A DNA stretch of 46,466 bases from Porogramme epimiltina (taxonomy: Eukaryota; Basidiomycota; Agaricomycetes; Polyporales; Polyporaceae): contig FTLJ01000655.1 in the NCBI GenBank assembly GCA_900155495.1, positions 1-46,466 on the forward strand. Reading direction: 5' to 3'. Position 1 is the stretch's first letter; each line of letters begins with the position of its first letter. The notes below the pieces were generated by a model. The model did not search any database. It was not told the DNA's origin and saw nothing but the letters and a program-made list of their open reading frames with translations. The translations under genes and the position numbers were made by a program. Below are positions 1-10,018 of the stretch, one piece after another.

Positions 1-2077
1 CACGAGACGCGAATGGAATGGAGAGTATGACGATACGGGTCGGCAGGCGTAATCAGAATGAGTGTGTGGATAAGATAAGATAAACAAAGATGATGTAAGG
101 AGGGGATGACGGAAAAGGAAACGATAGCGCACGCCGTTACAGGCGGCGGCGCGGTGGGCTTGTCCTCTGGATCTCCTCCCGATGGCACACAACTGCGCGG
201 GCCCGGGGCGCACGAGAGGTGGGCTGCAAAGTGGCCGCGCGGGTGCAGAGAACATACGGCGCGCCGTGCGTCCCGGTGTGCTGGACGTTCATAACGGGCG
301 GAGGCATGGAACGGCGCCGCGTTGGGGTAGGGGGGGCAGGGCAAATGGTTTAATCCCCGGGTCGGCCAGGGCCCCTCGATGCCGGCGGCTCGGGAGCGTG
401 CTCGGTGGTATTGTGCGCGGGGCGCGTTCGCTCGGTTCGCGTGATGTACCTGCCCTGCGAGTGCGAGGAAGTGCTGGAGGGGGCGCCGTGGCCCAAAGGG
501 CCCGATCTTGATTATGATGTCCTCTCGCTCGCGGGTCTGTGGAACGTCGGTATCAGATAAACTCGGGGGATGCTATCACCACACCGCGCACAGACAACAG
601 CGATGCCACCTCGGGGGCCCACCTGGCGCGGGCCTCCGAAGCACTTCCAAGACGCGCCGCGACGTTCGGCCTCGAAGCCCCAGTATTGTTCAGACCCCCG
701 GATTCGAGCGCGTCCTTCCTCACGCGGCCGGCGGGGACATCATCAATGCGGGGCGCGCACCCCCCCTCCCCCTCGGGCTCTTCGAAGCGCGTCTCGCGTC
801 TCGAAGCTCGGCGCGTTCGGATGTTCACACCGCGCCATCTTCGACTTCCCGTGGAAGAACGGCGCAGGTCCTGCGTTCTCCCCGGGGCCTGGCGGCTGGT
901 TGCGGCTGGCAGCTGGCATGCGCCGCCTTCCCCAGACGGAAACCCCGCCGAGCGACTGATGGCGCGCCCGCCCGCGCATATCATAGGTACGCACGGGCGG
1001 GCCTGGCGTGCGGTGATGCGGCCCGCCTACGCCCGTGTGGGTGGAAAACAATGTGCGAGGAAGACGGGGCACAGTCGCGGACGCGGACGCGGCAGCGCGA
1101 GAATATTTCGATATTTCGTCATCCACCGTGAGGGCGCCGTAAGCAGGTCCCCCTCATTTTCCTCGCTTGGATCTTCGAAGTCCTTCGCGCGCCTCGCGTC
1201 GCCGTCGCCGCCGCCCAGCGACCAGCGACGCGTCGGTCGCGTCGCGCGTGGGCGCTGCTGCAGCGTCGCACGCACCCGTGGGTGCGTATGTGAACGCCGT
1301 CGCGCGGATCGGACTGCGGTCCGTCCGAAGCGCGATAGAGGTGGAGGTGGGGGGGCGTTCATCTCGGAGGACGCCGAGGGGAATATTGCGTATGTATTGG
1401 CGGGCACCTCGAGTGGGGAAGGGCGGAGAAAGGCCAAGGCCCAGGGGGCGGCTGCGGGGCAGCCGGTATGTGGCCTGACTTTTTCGGAAGGGGTCATCGG
1501 GCGGGCGGCTGCTCAGTCGTTCAGTCGTTTCTGATGAACAACGCCGGGCAGCGAGAGCTTGCTAGATGCTAACACCCATGCGTGCGCGCGCGATCTAGAC
1601 CGAGGGCTGGTGCGTCGAGAATACGCCTGCCGGTCCCTGGACGGCGAGGGAACGCGACTTCGCGCGCGAAGCGCGACTGGCGCGGTGTGCGCCGCGGCGG
1701 CCGTCGGCGCGCCGTGGGACTCGCACGGGGACGGGGACGGGAGCGAGGATGGGGACGGGGATCGAGAGGGCGTGTGGGTGCGGGGAGCGCGGCACGCGCG
1801 GGGCGCAAGGCGGGGGTGATCTACAGCAGCAGCAGAGCGAATACAAATATTGCAACTAAATTAGGCGATGTACACAATACGGCGTGAGCATTAAGATAGC
1901 GGCGTCGAGCAAAACGCACCAGGCCCCGAGCACCTGTGAGCGGTCCAAATATCAAGCAGCACCCCGACCCCTCCCTTCCTCCTAGCTCCCGTCTCGTGAC
2001 CGCCCGCCTGGCCTACGCCAGTCGATGGCGTAGCCACCACCTCCTGCTCCTAGGTCCGCAAAGCTCTATCCTCGCCC
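1..2077. other. GC-rich stretch without a supportable gene
   Basis: Several overlapping open frames cross this region on both strands, but all have the low-complexity Arg/Pro/Ala/Gly composition expected of GC-rich noncoding DNA, and none shows a recognisable motif or a consistent exon pattern. A G-rich run of repeated GGGGAC/GGGGAT steps lies near 1725-1765. The left part may hold regulatory or untranslated sequence of a gene outside the window. I see no function here. Confidence 0.5.
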
Positions 2078-3162
2078 TCATCTCGGCGTCCAGAACGGCC
2101 CGTCCTCGAAGTCCTCTACGCCGGGTCGCCGCTGCATCTGTGCCACAGCCGCGGCAGGGAGGGCGGGGGGCGGACGCGGGCTCCCTTGCAAGCTCCGCAC
2201 GCCCTGCCGTGCAGCGCCCTTGGCCGCCGCGCCGACATGCTGCGGGCCCGCTGACATCGTGCGCTTGTGCAGCGGCACCGCCTGCTGCTGATGATGGGGG
2301 ACGCCGACGCTGCTGGCCGACGACGCGGGCGACACGCCGTCCGCGTCGTCGTGCTCGTGCACGAGGTCGAGCTCGAGCACGAAGTGGCCCTCCTTCCAGC
2401 GCTCGGGGCCGTCGTGCGCGCGCGCGAACTTCCACCCGAGGTACGCGTCGCACGTCTTGCAGATGAACTCCTGGATCGTGTACGCGCCCGAGTCCATGAG
2501 CAGGATCGACGGCGGGTCCAGCGCGACGTTCCGGCTGTGAGGATAGGCAGATCAGCGTGTGGGCTTGGGTGTGTGCATGGCAGTGGCCAAGGGGGAGGAA
2601 TTTGGGGTAGGTGGGCCAACATTCGCTTGACTGTATGCATATGGGCGGTCAAGGGAAAGAACTTCGGGGCCGCACAGGGACAAGGGCGTGGCCGGGAGCA
2701 TGTGTGGTCAGGGCCGAAGGGCGGAAATGGAGGGTGGGCGCGCCACCGATCGTACCGTACGCGAGATATACGGCTGGCTGTGCATGTCAAGGCCGCAATC
2801 TCGCGACGGCGACGGGGAGGAGGGCGAGAGAGGGCGAGAGGAGCGGGGCGGGACGGGGCGGGGACACAAGAAGCAGGCATGCCGTGAACAGAAGAGACGT
2901 ACGTTTCTGAGAGAAGGACGGCCTTGCCTGCGTGCCCTCGGTAGGCCTGCAGGGTCGCAATAGCACGGCAGCGGTCAGGATGACGGGGCAGATGAGGACG
3001 ATGGGGGCGGACACGCACCGTGGACACGATCCGGGACGAGTGTGCGATCCGGGTCCCACACTCGATGCAGGACAAGATGCGCGGAGGGCCGACATAGACG
3101 GCGGAGTCGAGGACGTCTGCGGGGATCGGGGGCAATGTGGGGGAGGCGCTCGACTTGGACAT
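2078..3162 (-). CDS. Yippee-like zinc-binding protein
   Basis: The proposed CDS is complement(2078..2534, 2903..2946, 3019..3162), 214 aa. The Yippee fold is built around two CxxC knuckles that bind one zinc. Here these are C32/C35 (LSCIECGTRIAH) and C88/C91 (FICKTCDAYLGWKF). The family pattern is followed throughout: RGHAGKAVLL after the first knuckle, GWKF after the second, then WKEGHFVLELD closing the domain near residue 115. Yippee proteins are small and often nuclear or spindle-associated, and their biochemical role is unclear. Residues from about 120 to 214 are a low-complexity tail rich in Pro/Ala/Gln that is absent from short animal YPEL proteins. Intron 1 (72 nt) is ordinary, whereas intron 2 (368 nt) is unusually long for this locus. 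The ATG at 3162 opens the only frame leading into the domain. Identity is confident; the tail and second intron are less sure. Confidence 0.86.
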
Positions 3163-4638
3163 GGCGTGGCAATCGCGGCGAGCGTTGGAGGGCCTGGGGT
3201 GGTCGACGAGGTGGAGGAGGAGTGAGGCGGAGAGAGGAGGAGGACCGGCGGCGGGGACTGGCGAGGGACTGGAGCGAGTCCAACCGCTCGCACTCGGCCC
3301 TCTTTCGACACGGGCGGGGATCCGGGCCACCGGCACGCATCATTTTCCCAAGCCTCCTGCACCGCAACTCTCTTCTCTCCCCTCCGTCCCGCTTTCCGTC
3401 CATCTAATGCTGCGTTCGGGCTACGCTCCCGGTCATCTGTCGCTGTTCCTTCGACGACGCCGCCATGTATCGAGAGCACCGCTCGAGCAGATCACCCAAA
3501 TCACCCCCTGCACAGATGCTGGCCGCGTCAGAATGCTGTGCGCCCGCCCACGTCCAGCCAGATGCTGATTCCGTGCGAACATGCCCGCGGAAATTGGCCG
3601 CACTGACAAGCTCACGCTCCGACGCTGGCACGCTCCCCTCCAAAACCCGCATGGACGTTCCCCTCCAGAACGAGAACCCTCGGTTTTTCCTCCGCCTTGG
3701 CCTGATGCCTCGACCGCGCTCATCATCCGAATGATGACGTTTTCTACAGTCATTGCCTAAATCGGCAAAAACGACAGGCACATCGCGTATAGATCGCGCC
3801 CTAGACTGTCTGTCCCTTTTGCACCGCGCGTGGGCGCACTTTCGCCTCACTGTCCTTGTTCAACGCCAACTTGACTTCTGTGGAAGTTGCCTCTCTCACA
3901 CAGAGTGGGAAGCTTTGACAAGTGCTCCACAGGCGTGTGGGTTACGGCCAACTCGGCATCCAAAGGAGGGAGAATCGTATTTGCATGGAATTTGGGAGGA
4001 AGTGGCTTCAACAAGCAGGGAAGAGGACAACCTGAGTGGGTGGTACACGCGAGGTTACAAGGCTTTCTGCGAGAATAGGAAGGTCTTTTGCGGATGTCAT
4101 CATTCACGCGCTCTCCTGACTCACGGCTGTCATCTCAAAGACAGGGAGCATGACTGTGCGTATAATATCTTATCTTTCTGCCCAAAGCGAAGAGGGTGTT
4201 CTTCCCATGTTTGTGCGAGAAAAGTAGTAAGTGCAGCGGGTTCGATGCATGCGGGACGTAAGGGCATTTGCTTCATCCTCCGAGAATACAGCATCTTCCT
4301 GAGATAATTGCAGTACGACAGACCATGTCACCATGACATGATGCACGACGTCACCATGTATATTAATATGTAGTGCATAAGGAAATGAGAATCCCGACGT
4401 CATTCATAATGAGATAGTCTATTGCAGTAGGAAAACACTTCACAATGAGACTATTCTATGGACGACCGTGTGCGCGAGAAAGTGGCGTGCGCGCCGTGAG
4501 AATATCCCGGCACAAGCCGCACATGCACACACGCGAGGCTCTCGAACGCCTACGATTGTAGATCCGCTCGCCTCTTCCTCTCCTCCTTCTTCGCAACCTC
4601 CATCAATACAGGTGGGAGCCCGCTCTATACACATAGAA
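3163..4638. other. Intergenic region between divergent Yippee-like and allantoinase genes
   Basis: The two flanking genes are transcribed away from each other, so this 1.5 kb should hold both promoters. The stretch 3750-4440 is clearly less GC-rich than the surrounding genes. It contains AGATAA-type GATA motifs, for example the complement of 4170-4175 and one near 4300-4308, and a short perfect palindrome at 4324-4340. An open frame at 3753-4307 on the + strand has no ATG at its head and no recognisable domain, so I do not call it a gene. Confidence 0.4.
4324..4340. repeat. Short perfect inverted repeat upstream of allantoinase
   Basis: The arms CATGTCA and TGACATG are separated by CCA, forming a 7+3+7 palindrome about 300 nt upstream of the allantoinase ATG. 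Such a dyad could bind a dimeric transcription factor, but a site this short can also occur by chance in a region of this size. Confidence 0.3.
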
Positions 4639-6359
4639 ATGTGCAGCAAGCGCGTTTTCACCGGCCGCAACGTCGTCCTGAGCGACGGGACGCCGCGCCC
4701 GGCTACGGTGATTGTAGATACCAACACAGGCAAGATCACTGACATCCTCGACGGAACCGCCGCCCGCGCCGACTTTGCGGACGTAGGCGATGCGGACTGG
4801 ATTGACGCGGGCGACAAACACATCCTCCCCGGCATCGTCGAGTACGTCCAATCGCCGCCGCCTCGCCATCGCGCCTGTCGCTCATATGTCGGAACGCGCC
4901 ACCATCGCCCACCGTCATGCGCCGCCGCAGCGCGCACGTCCACCTCAACGAGCCCGGGAGGACGGACTGGGAAGGCTTCTGGACGGGAACGCGCGCCGCA
5001 GCGTCCGGCGGCGTGACGACGCTTGTCGACATGCCCCTCAACTCCATTCCGCCCACGACGACGGTGGCGAACCTGGAAGAGAAGCGCAACGCGGCGCGCG
5101 GGCAGTGCTGGACCGATGTCGCCTTCTGGGGCGGCGTCATACCCGGAAACCAGGTAGGCAGAACCTCTGCGGTGTTACTTGCTAAATGAATCTCACGCGT
5201 CTTACTTAACTAGGCGCACCTCAAGCCCCTCGTCGACGCTGGGGTCAAGGGGTTCAAGTGCTTCCTGATCGAGAGCGGTGTCGACGTGCGTTCTGATCGT
5301 CTGCGGCGCGATGAATTGACCGGAGCTGACTGCCATCTCGCCGCAGGAGTTTCCGTGCGTAGATGAGGGCGACCTCCGGATAGCAATGGACGAGCTCAAG
5401 GTAGGCACGCACCTCGGCTTCCTCGCCTGCACCCATCTCACCGTACGCATCGATCGGAACAGGACAGAGACACGGTTCTCTGCTTCCACGCCGAGCTCGA
5501 GAAACCTGCACAGGCCGGCGCCGCCCCCGCGCCCCCCGCAGACACAGACGCCGCAGACCCCACGCTGTACTCGACGTTCCTCGCCTCACGCCCGCAGCAG
5601 CTCGAGGTCGACGCGATCGCGCTCATCACCGCGCTGCACGCCCGCCACCCCTCGCTCCGGCTGCACATCGTCCACCTCTCCGCCTCCGCCGCGCTCCCGC
5701 TCGTGCGCGCCGCCCGCGCGCGCGGCCTCCCGCTCACCGCCGAGACGTGCTTCCACTACCTCACGCTCGCGGCGGCGGACGTCCCGCGCGGGCGCCCCGA
5801 GTTCAAGTGCTGCCCGCCGATCCGCGACGCCGCGAACCGCGACGCGCTCTGGGCCGCGCTCGCCGACGGCGCGCTCGACTGCGTCGTCAGCGACCACTCG
5901 CCGTGCGTCGCGAGCCTGAAGCGCGTCGACGACGGCGACGTCATGGCCGCGTGGGGCGGGATCAGCACGCTCGGGCTCGGCCTGAGCCTCCTGTGGACGG
6001 AGGCGCGGAGGCGCGGGTTCGCGGTCGGGCGCGTCGTGGAGTGGTTGTGTGTCCGGACTGCGAAGCACGCGGGCCTCACGGGCCGGAAGGGGCGGCTGGA
6101 GGTCGGGTTTGACGCGGACATCGTGGTTTGGGATCCGGATGCGCAGATCAAGGTGAGTTGGGCGATCCGGAGTCGATGGGGTCCAGGGCTGACCAGGCTG
6201 TAGGTAACGAAGGAGAGTCTGAACTTCAAGAACAAGCTGACGCCGTACGAGGGGCTGACGCTGGATGGTAAAGTCGAGAAGACGTTCGTGAGAGGCCGGT
6301 TGGTCTACGACGCGTCTGGGGGCTTCGAGGGTCTCTCGCCCGTCGGAGAGCTCTTGTAA
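4639..6359 (+). CDS. Allantoinase (cyclic amidohydrolase)
   Basis: The proposed CDS is 4639..4841, 4931..5153, 5214..5285, 5347..5400, 5463..6152, 6204..6359, giving 465 aa, the usual length. Allantoinase hydrolyses allantoin to allantoate in purine catabolism, freeing nitrogen from ureides. Metal-site residues are visible in order: DAHVHLNEP (H70, H72), the lysine expected to be carboxylated in GFKCFL (K157), LCFHAE (H193), IVHLSA (H255) and VVSDHSPC (D328). The segment [20 protein letters not shown] followed by [17 protein letters not shown] separates allantoinase from hydantoinase and dihydroorotase relatives. Every join preserves frame and family continuity, and the metal-binding D of DAHVH is encoded across the first intron. 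The C-terminus ends with GRLVYD and a short tail. GATA-like motifs upstream would fit nitrogen catabolite control, but that is inference. The 3' end appears to have been copied downstream at 7590-7720. Confidence 0.93.
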
Positions 6360-6815
6360 TGTGACAGCAGGAGGTACGACCCAATTGTAGCATTTGTGCA
6401 GGCCTGGCTTGCAGCACAGGAAAGTCCTCGAAGGCTCCGTTATCTCGGCCCCGGTCAGCCGACCTTGAAGGCGCAAAAAGAAGTTCATTCAGGGTGGACC
6501 CCGAACCGGACTTTACGGATGGGGCGCCGGGGATGCTCCAGTAGCCTATTGCCGGCCATCCAGGTTCCAAAGACGTTGACAATGGCACTCCGGTGTAAGT
6601 TCCGAAGTGCCCGGACTGTACGCTACGCACCACGCGAACTAGGCTGCTCGAGAGACGAGAGAGGCGTTCTTGACGGGAGCCTAGGTGTCTGATGTCGCTA
6701 ACACTGACAGGATGCGCCGTATACCGCGTCCAACAGCCTGACCTGGAGAGCTATAAAGTGTGTCGAGTCCTCGCCTAGAGGAACGCTGCAGACGCAACTA
6801 CCCCCAGCATCTATC
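6360..6815 (+). promoter_or_regulatory. Allantoinase 3' flank and promoter of secreted gene copy A
   Basis: This 456-nt gap holds the end of the allantoinase transcript and the promoter of the first small secreted protein gene. A TATAAAG box lies at 6752-6758, 58 nt before the ATG. Blocks such as CCGAACCGGAC and GGTCAG recur in the same order at 7850-7890, ahead of copy B, showing that this flank belongs to the duplicated unit. Confidence 0.6.
6752..6758 (+). promoter_or_regulatory. TATA box of secreted gene copy A
   Basis: TATAAAG lies 58 nt upstream of the ATG at 6816. Equivalent elements occur at 8110-8115 (copy B, weaker ATAAAA) and 9203-9210 (copy C, TATAAAAG). Confidence 0.6.
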
Positions 6816-7370
6816 ATGAAGAGCATCTTCGTCCTCGCCTCCCTCGCGCTCTCCGCGTTCGCACAGCGCGCGACCATCATCGAGCCGACCAACGGTACGA
6901 GCGTCACGCCTGGCTCCCAGCTCCGCATCGTCGTACAGCAGCAGGTCCGTCCCCCGCCCCCTCCTGATTTTCTCTAGCGTCCATCAAACTCACTCACCCC
7001 ACAGAACTCGCCCACGAACGAGGTACAAGTCGCGATCATCCTTGGGCTCAGGCCATGCCCGGATAACATATGCGACGGCGTCGACCCGAGCCAGATCGGC
7101 ATTGGCACCGAGCTCTTCGGCGGCTCGTGGATGCCCCAGTTTGACGGGAACGTGCAACTCGGGTTCCATCAGAACTTCACCATCCAGGTGCCCGCGGTTC
7201 AAGAGTCGGGCCCGTCGCTGCTCTCGTTGACGCACCTGGAGCTTATTGGGGTGAGTGCTAGAGCTCCTAGTGGACATGAGGGAGGACGGCTGAATGTGCG
7301 TTTGACTGTTATGCAGGCTGCCAACGTTCCGCTGTATGAGCAGAGCGGGGTTACTGTCAACGTGGTGTAA
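6816..7370 (+). CDS. Small secreted protein, tandem copy A
   Basis: The proposed CDS is 6816..6944, 7005..7250, 7317..7370, giving 142 aa. MKSIFVLASLALSAFAQ is a typical signal peptide with likely cleavage after A16, so the protein should be exported. The mature part starts RATIIEPTNGTSVTPG, like the PxNGT opening of many fungal secreted beta-sandwich proteins. It then carries EVQVAIILGL, a short Cys pair (PCPDNIC), the glycosylation-type site HQNFT and a hydrophobic SLLSLTHLELIG strand. The last 17 residues are in their own exon. I know of related uncharacterised proteins in wood-decay fungi but cannot name a function. Copies B and C follow on the same strand with introns at the same places. 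The short length, single Cys pair and lack of catalytic motif suggest a structural or effector-like role, but this is inference. Confidence 0.82.
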
Positions 7371-8160
7371 AGCGATAAACCGCGAAGTGAACATAAGAGT
7401 ATAATCCCGTGGAATAAGTTAGAGGGGGGTATTCAGAAGAAGTGTATTCGTTTGGCGTTGAAAATGCTGTTACGATGTACTGCTAATCGGTTTCGTTGGT
7501 TCGTCATATTGATCCCTATCTATGGAAGAGAGCATCGCGGAACTCTTGACACTCTTTTGATAGGCCCGAGAAGGCTATGCCCGCTCCACTCAGCGCGAAC
7601 AGGCCGACGCCGTACGAGGGGCTGAGGAGGCCTGAAAAGACGTCCACCGGAGGGCAATTGACTTATGATGTGTCGGACGGCCTCGGTCTCCCTCTTCCGT
7701 TGGCGAACTCTCGTAATGCAACAACAGACTGTGCGAAACGATCATTGCATTTTTGAAATGGCGCTCACGACACGGCATATACTCGCCTTGGAGAGGGCAA
7801 AGTCCCCCGCAAAAGGTTCCATTGTTGCTTCAGCACCGGTCAGGCGCCACAAAAGGCGTATAGTGGGGCCGATCCCGAACCGGACCGTATGGATTCAGCT
7901 CTAGAGGCGAGTTGACAATGCTATCACCGGCTTTTCAGGCTCAAAAGACGATAATACTAGGGCGCTCCGCCGGTCGGAGTCCCAAGGCGCCTTAACCATG
8001 CGACGTGCAAGCCTGGCCGAGGGGATGCTCCTCCTGGGTGTGGAGCGTGTCCAATGTCGCCGGGCAGGCGGTGCCGGACATCGCCTCCAACGTCCTACTC
8101 TGGGGCACCATAAAACCCGTCAAGACATAACCTAGAGGACGACATCACAAGTAGCCCTCC
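7371..8160 (+). pseudogene. Degenerate copy of the allantoinase 3' end plus promoter of copy B
   Basis: A 20-nt block at 7606-7625 is identical to 6239-6258 in the last allantoinase exon (encoding LTPYEGLT). Downstream similarity is patchy: AAAAGACGT versus GAAGACGT, GTCTCcCtC versus GTCTCTCGC, and CTCTCGTAATG at 7709-7719 aligning with the allantoinase stop context CTCTTGTAATG. The spacing between the block and the stop is about 8 nt shorter than in allantoinase, so the copy is out of frame. Sequence after 7720 matches the allantoinase 3' flank (GATCCCGAACCGGACC), and an ATAAAA element lies at 8110-8115, ahead of copy B. I read this as a decayed 5' part of the duplicated segment. Confidence 0.65.
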
Positions 8161-8730
8161 ATGAAGAGCATCCTCCTCCTCGCCTCCTTCGCGCTTTCCG
8201 TTGTCGCCCAGCGCGCGACCATCATCTCGCCCACAAACGGTACGAACATCACGCCCGGCTCTCAGCTCGTTATCGACGTCCAGCAAAAGGTGCGCTTCGT
8301 GTCGTTTTCTGCTGTTCCTTGTCGGAGTTCAATGACTTAACCCGTACGGCCGTACCTCCCCAGAACTCACTCTCGAGCGAAGTCCAAGTAGCCATCATCC
8401 TCGGGCTCACCCTATGCCCTGACAACTCGTGTGAGGGTGTCGACACGAGCCAAACCGGCATCGGCCATGAGCTCTTCGGCGGCTCGTGGACACCCTCATT
8501 CGACAACAGCGCGTCGCAGCTTGGGTTCCACCAGAACTTTACTGTCGAGGTGCCAGATCTAGGGCAGACCGGTGCGGCGCTGCTGTCATTAACGCATCTG
8601 GAACTCCTTGGGGTGAGTGCCACTGGTGCCGTTGTTGGATAAATGAATACTAATTGTGCGTTTGGCTACTATACAGGCGGCCAATACTCCGCTGCTTGAG
8701 CATAGTGGGGTTACCCTGAACGTGGTATGA
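8161..8730 (+). CDS. Small secreted protein, tandem copy B
   Basis: The proposed CDS is 8161..8289, 8364..8612, 8677..8730, giving 143 aa. It has the same architecture as copy A: signal peptide MKSILLLASFALSVVAQ, then RATIISPTNGTNITPG, EVQVAIILGLTLCPDNSC, GFHQNFTVEVPD and SLTHLELLG, with the last 17 residues in a third exon (AANTPLLEHSGVTLNVV). Both introns fall at homologous positions, and intron 2 carries a TACTAAT branch-point-like sequence at 8649-8655. A is the closer relative of B (many identical codons); copy C is more diverged. The reading frame is intact, so the gene is probably functional. Function is unknown. Confidence 0.82.
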
Positions 8731-9276
8731 AGGGACAATGCACGAAATGTAAATCCAATTGTATATGCTCATGGAATATAGTCTGTCGAATGGGGCGTAT
8801 GAGCCGGTATGCGAAAAGAAGTTCGAGTCTGAGTCCGGTCACGCGACACGACTGAAGCGCCGCATAAACGCGGAGGTTGGACGTGTTACGAGAGTGGGCT
8901 CGTTCATCGACAGGCGGACTCGGAGTTGGATGTCACACAAACGGCTCCGCAATCTCTCCAGGTTCAAGGCCGGGCTTCCACCGATGTCAACGATGGCATT
9001 CGACGTACGAGGCGCCCTGCCACAGGCAAGCAGACCTCCGGCCTTTTCTCCACACCTGAAACCGGAGCTGATGGGACCATAGTACGCCACCTGGTCAGTA
9101 CCAAAACGAGTACCGGTCGTATTCGGTTCAAAGTCTGGCCGAGGAGAACTTGACAGCAGCAGTGGTTCTATCTTGCCGGCCTCAGGAGACACCACTACTT
9201 CGTATAAAAGGGAAGGGGACCGTGCTTTGGGATGGAGCATCACCTCGAAGCCCAGTCAACGGCAAGCAGGCCCACC
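8731..9276 (+). promoter_or_regulatory. Spacer and promoter of secreted gene copy C
   Basis: A TATAAAAG box lies at 9203-9210, 66 nt before the ATG of copy C. The spacer contains a short GACGTACGAGG block near 9002-9012 that could be a further decayed trace of the allantoinase end seen at 6239-6258 and 7606-7625, but the match is too short to be sure. No other gene is seen. Confidence 0.45.
9203..9210 (+). promoter_or_regulatory. TATA box of secreted gene copy C
   Basis: TATAAAAG lies 66 nt upstream of the ATG at 9277 and is the best match among the three copies. Confidence 0.6.
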
Positions 9277-9847
9277 ATGAAGAGCATTTTCGTCCTCGCT
9301 ACCCTTGCGCTCTCCGCGCTCGCACAGCGGGCAAGCATCGTCGCACCCACGAACGGTTCCACAGTTACAGCAGGCCAGCCGCTTTTCATCCAAGTCCACC
9401 AGGAGGTAAGTGTCATTCGCCCCCTTGCACCACCGCCGGATCGCTCACGTTCGTTTCCGACGAGCAGGAGTCTACGTCCGACGAGGTCCAAGTCGCGATC
9501 GTGCTCGGGCTCGCCTTCTGCCCGAACAGCTCCTGCGAGGGCGTCGATCCGAGCTCAACCGGCGTTGGGACGATCCTCTACAACGGACCTTTCAACCCCC
9601 AGGACTTGCCGAGCATGCCCGCCCTGGGGCTGCACCAGAACTTCACCGTAAACATCTCGCCCTTTGCCAATGCGGGCCCGATGCTCCTCACCCTGACCCA
9701 CTTGGAGCTGACTGGAGTAAGCGGCAACTTTTCTGGTTTTTGCGGCAACCATCGAGCTGACGTGGTGAACGTTCTGTATAGGCGGAGAAGATCCCGCTGC
9801 TCGAGCAGAGTGCCATTACCGTCAACGTTGTTGGTTCGGAGCAGTGA
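9277..9847 (+). CDS. Small secreted protein, tandem copy C
   Basis: The proposed CDS is 9277..9405, 9468..9716, 9782..9847, giving 147 aa. The signal peptide MKSIFVLATLALSALAQ is nearly identical to copy A. The mature protein opens RASIVAPTNGSTVTAGQPL, keeps EVQVAIVLGLAFC and the Cys pair (FCPNSSC), and has LGLHQNFTVNISP with two sequons (HQNFT and VNIS). Compared with A and B, the middle region differs (GTILYNGPFNPQDLPSMP) and the tail is four residues longer (VVGSEQ). Exon 1 is exactly 129 nt in all three copies. This is the most divergent member and may have split off first. It ends 172 nt from the 3' end of the convergent condensin gene. Function is unknown. Confidence 0.82.
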
Positions 9848-10018
9848 ACATCGGGGTTGGTCTGGGTAGGTCTAGGTCTAGGGCGGGGGAGGGATGTGAT
9901 GTGCTTCCAAGGGATACAAAGCGAAACCTACAGTACAACATAGTAGCATGGGATAAGATACACAACGGTAGATCGTCTGGCACTGTGCGCTGCGCTCCGG
10001 GCGACCCGTGAGAGGAAA

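Noticed and set aside
539..1534. A 331-codon plus-strand frame in the first 1.5 kb
   Set aside because: Composition is Arg/Ser/Ala/Pro-rich in all frames, there is no motif, and the opposite strand is equally open, as expected for GC-rich noncoding DNA.
2116..3336. A 406-codon minus-strand frame spanning the Yippee-like gene
   Set aside because: It reads through both introns; only short parts match the Yippee domain, and the second knuckle lies in another frame.
3753..4307. A 184-codon Cys-containing plus-strand frame
   Set aside because: It starts at a TTG and not an ATG, lies in an AT-richer intergenic zone, and has no signal peptide or regular Cys spacing.
5586..6488. A 300-codon minus-strand frame
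   Set aside because: It is antisense to the allantoinase exon with strong GC bias and has no domain; the plus strand carries the metal-binding motifs.
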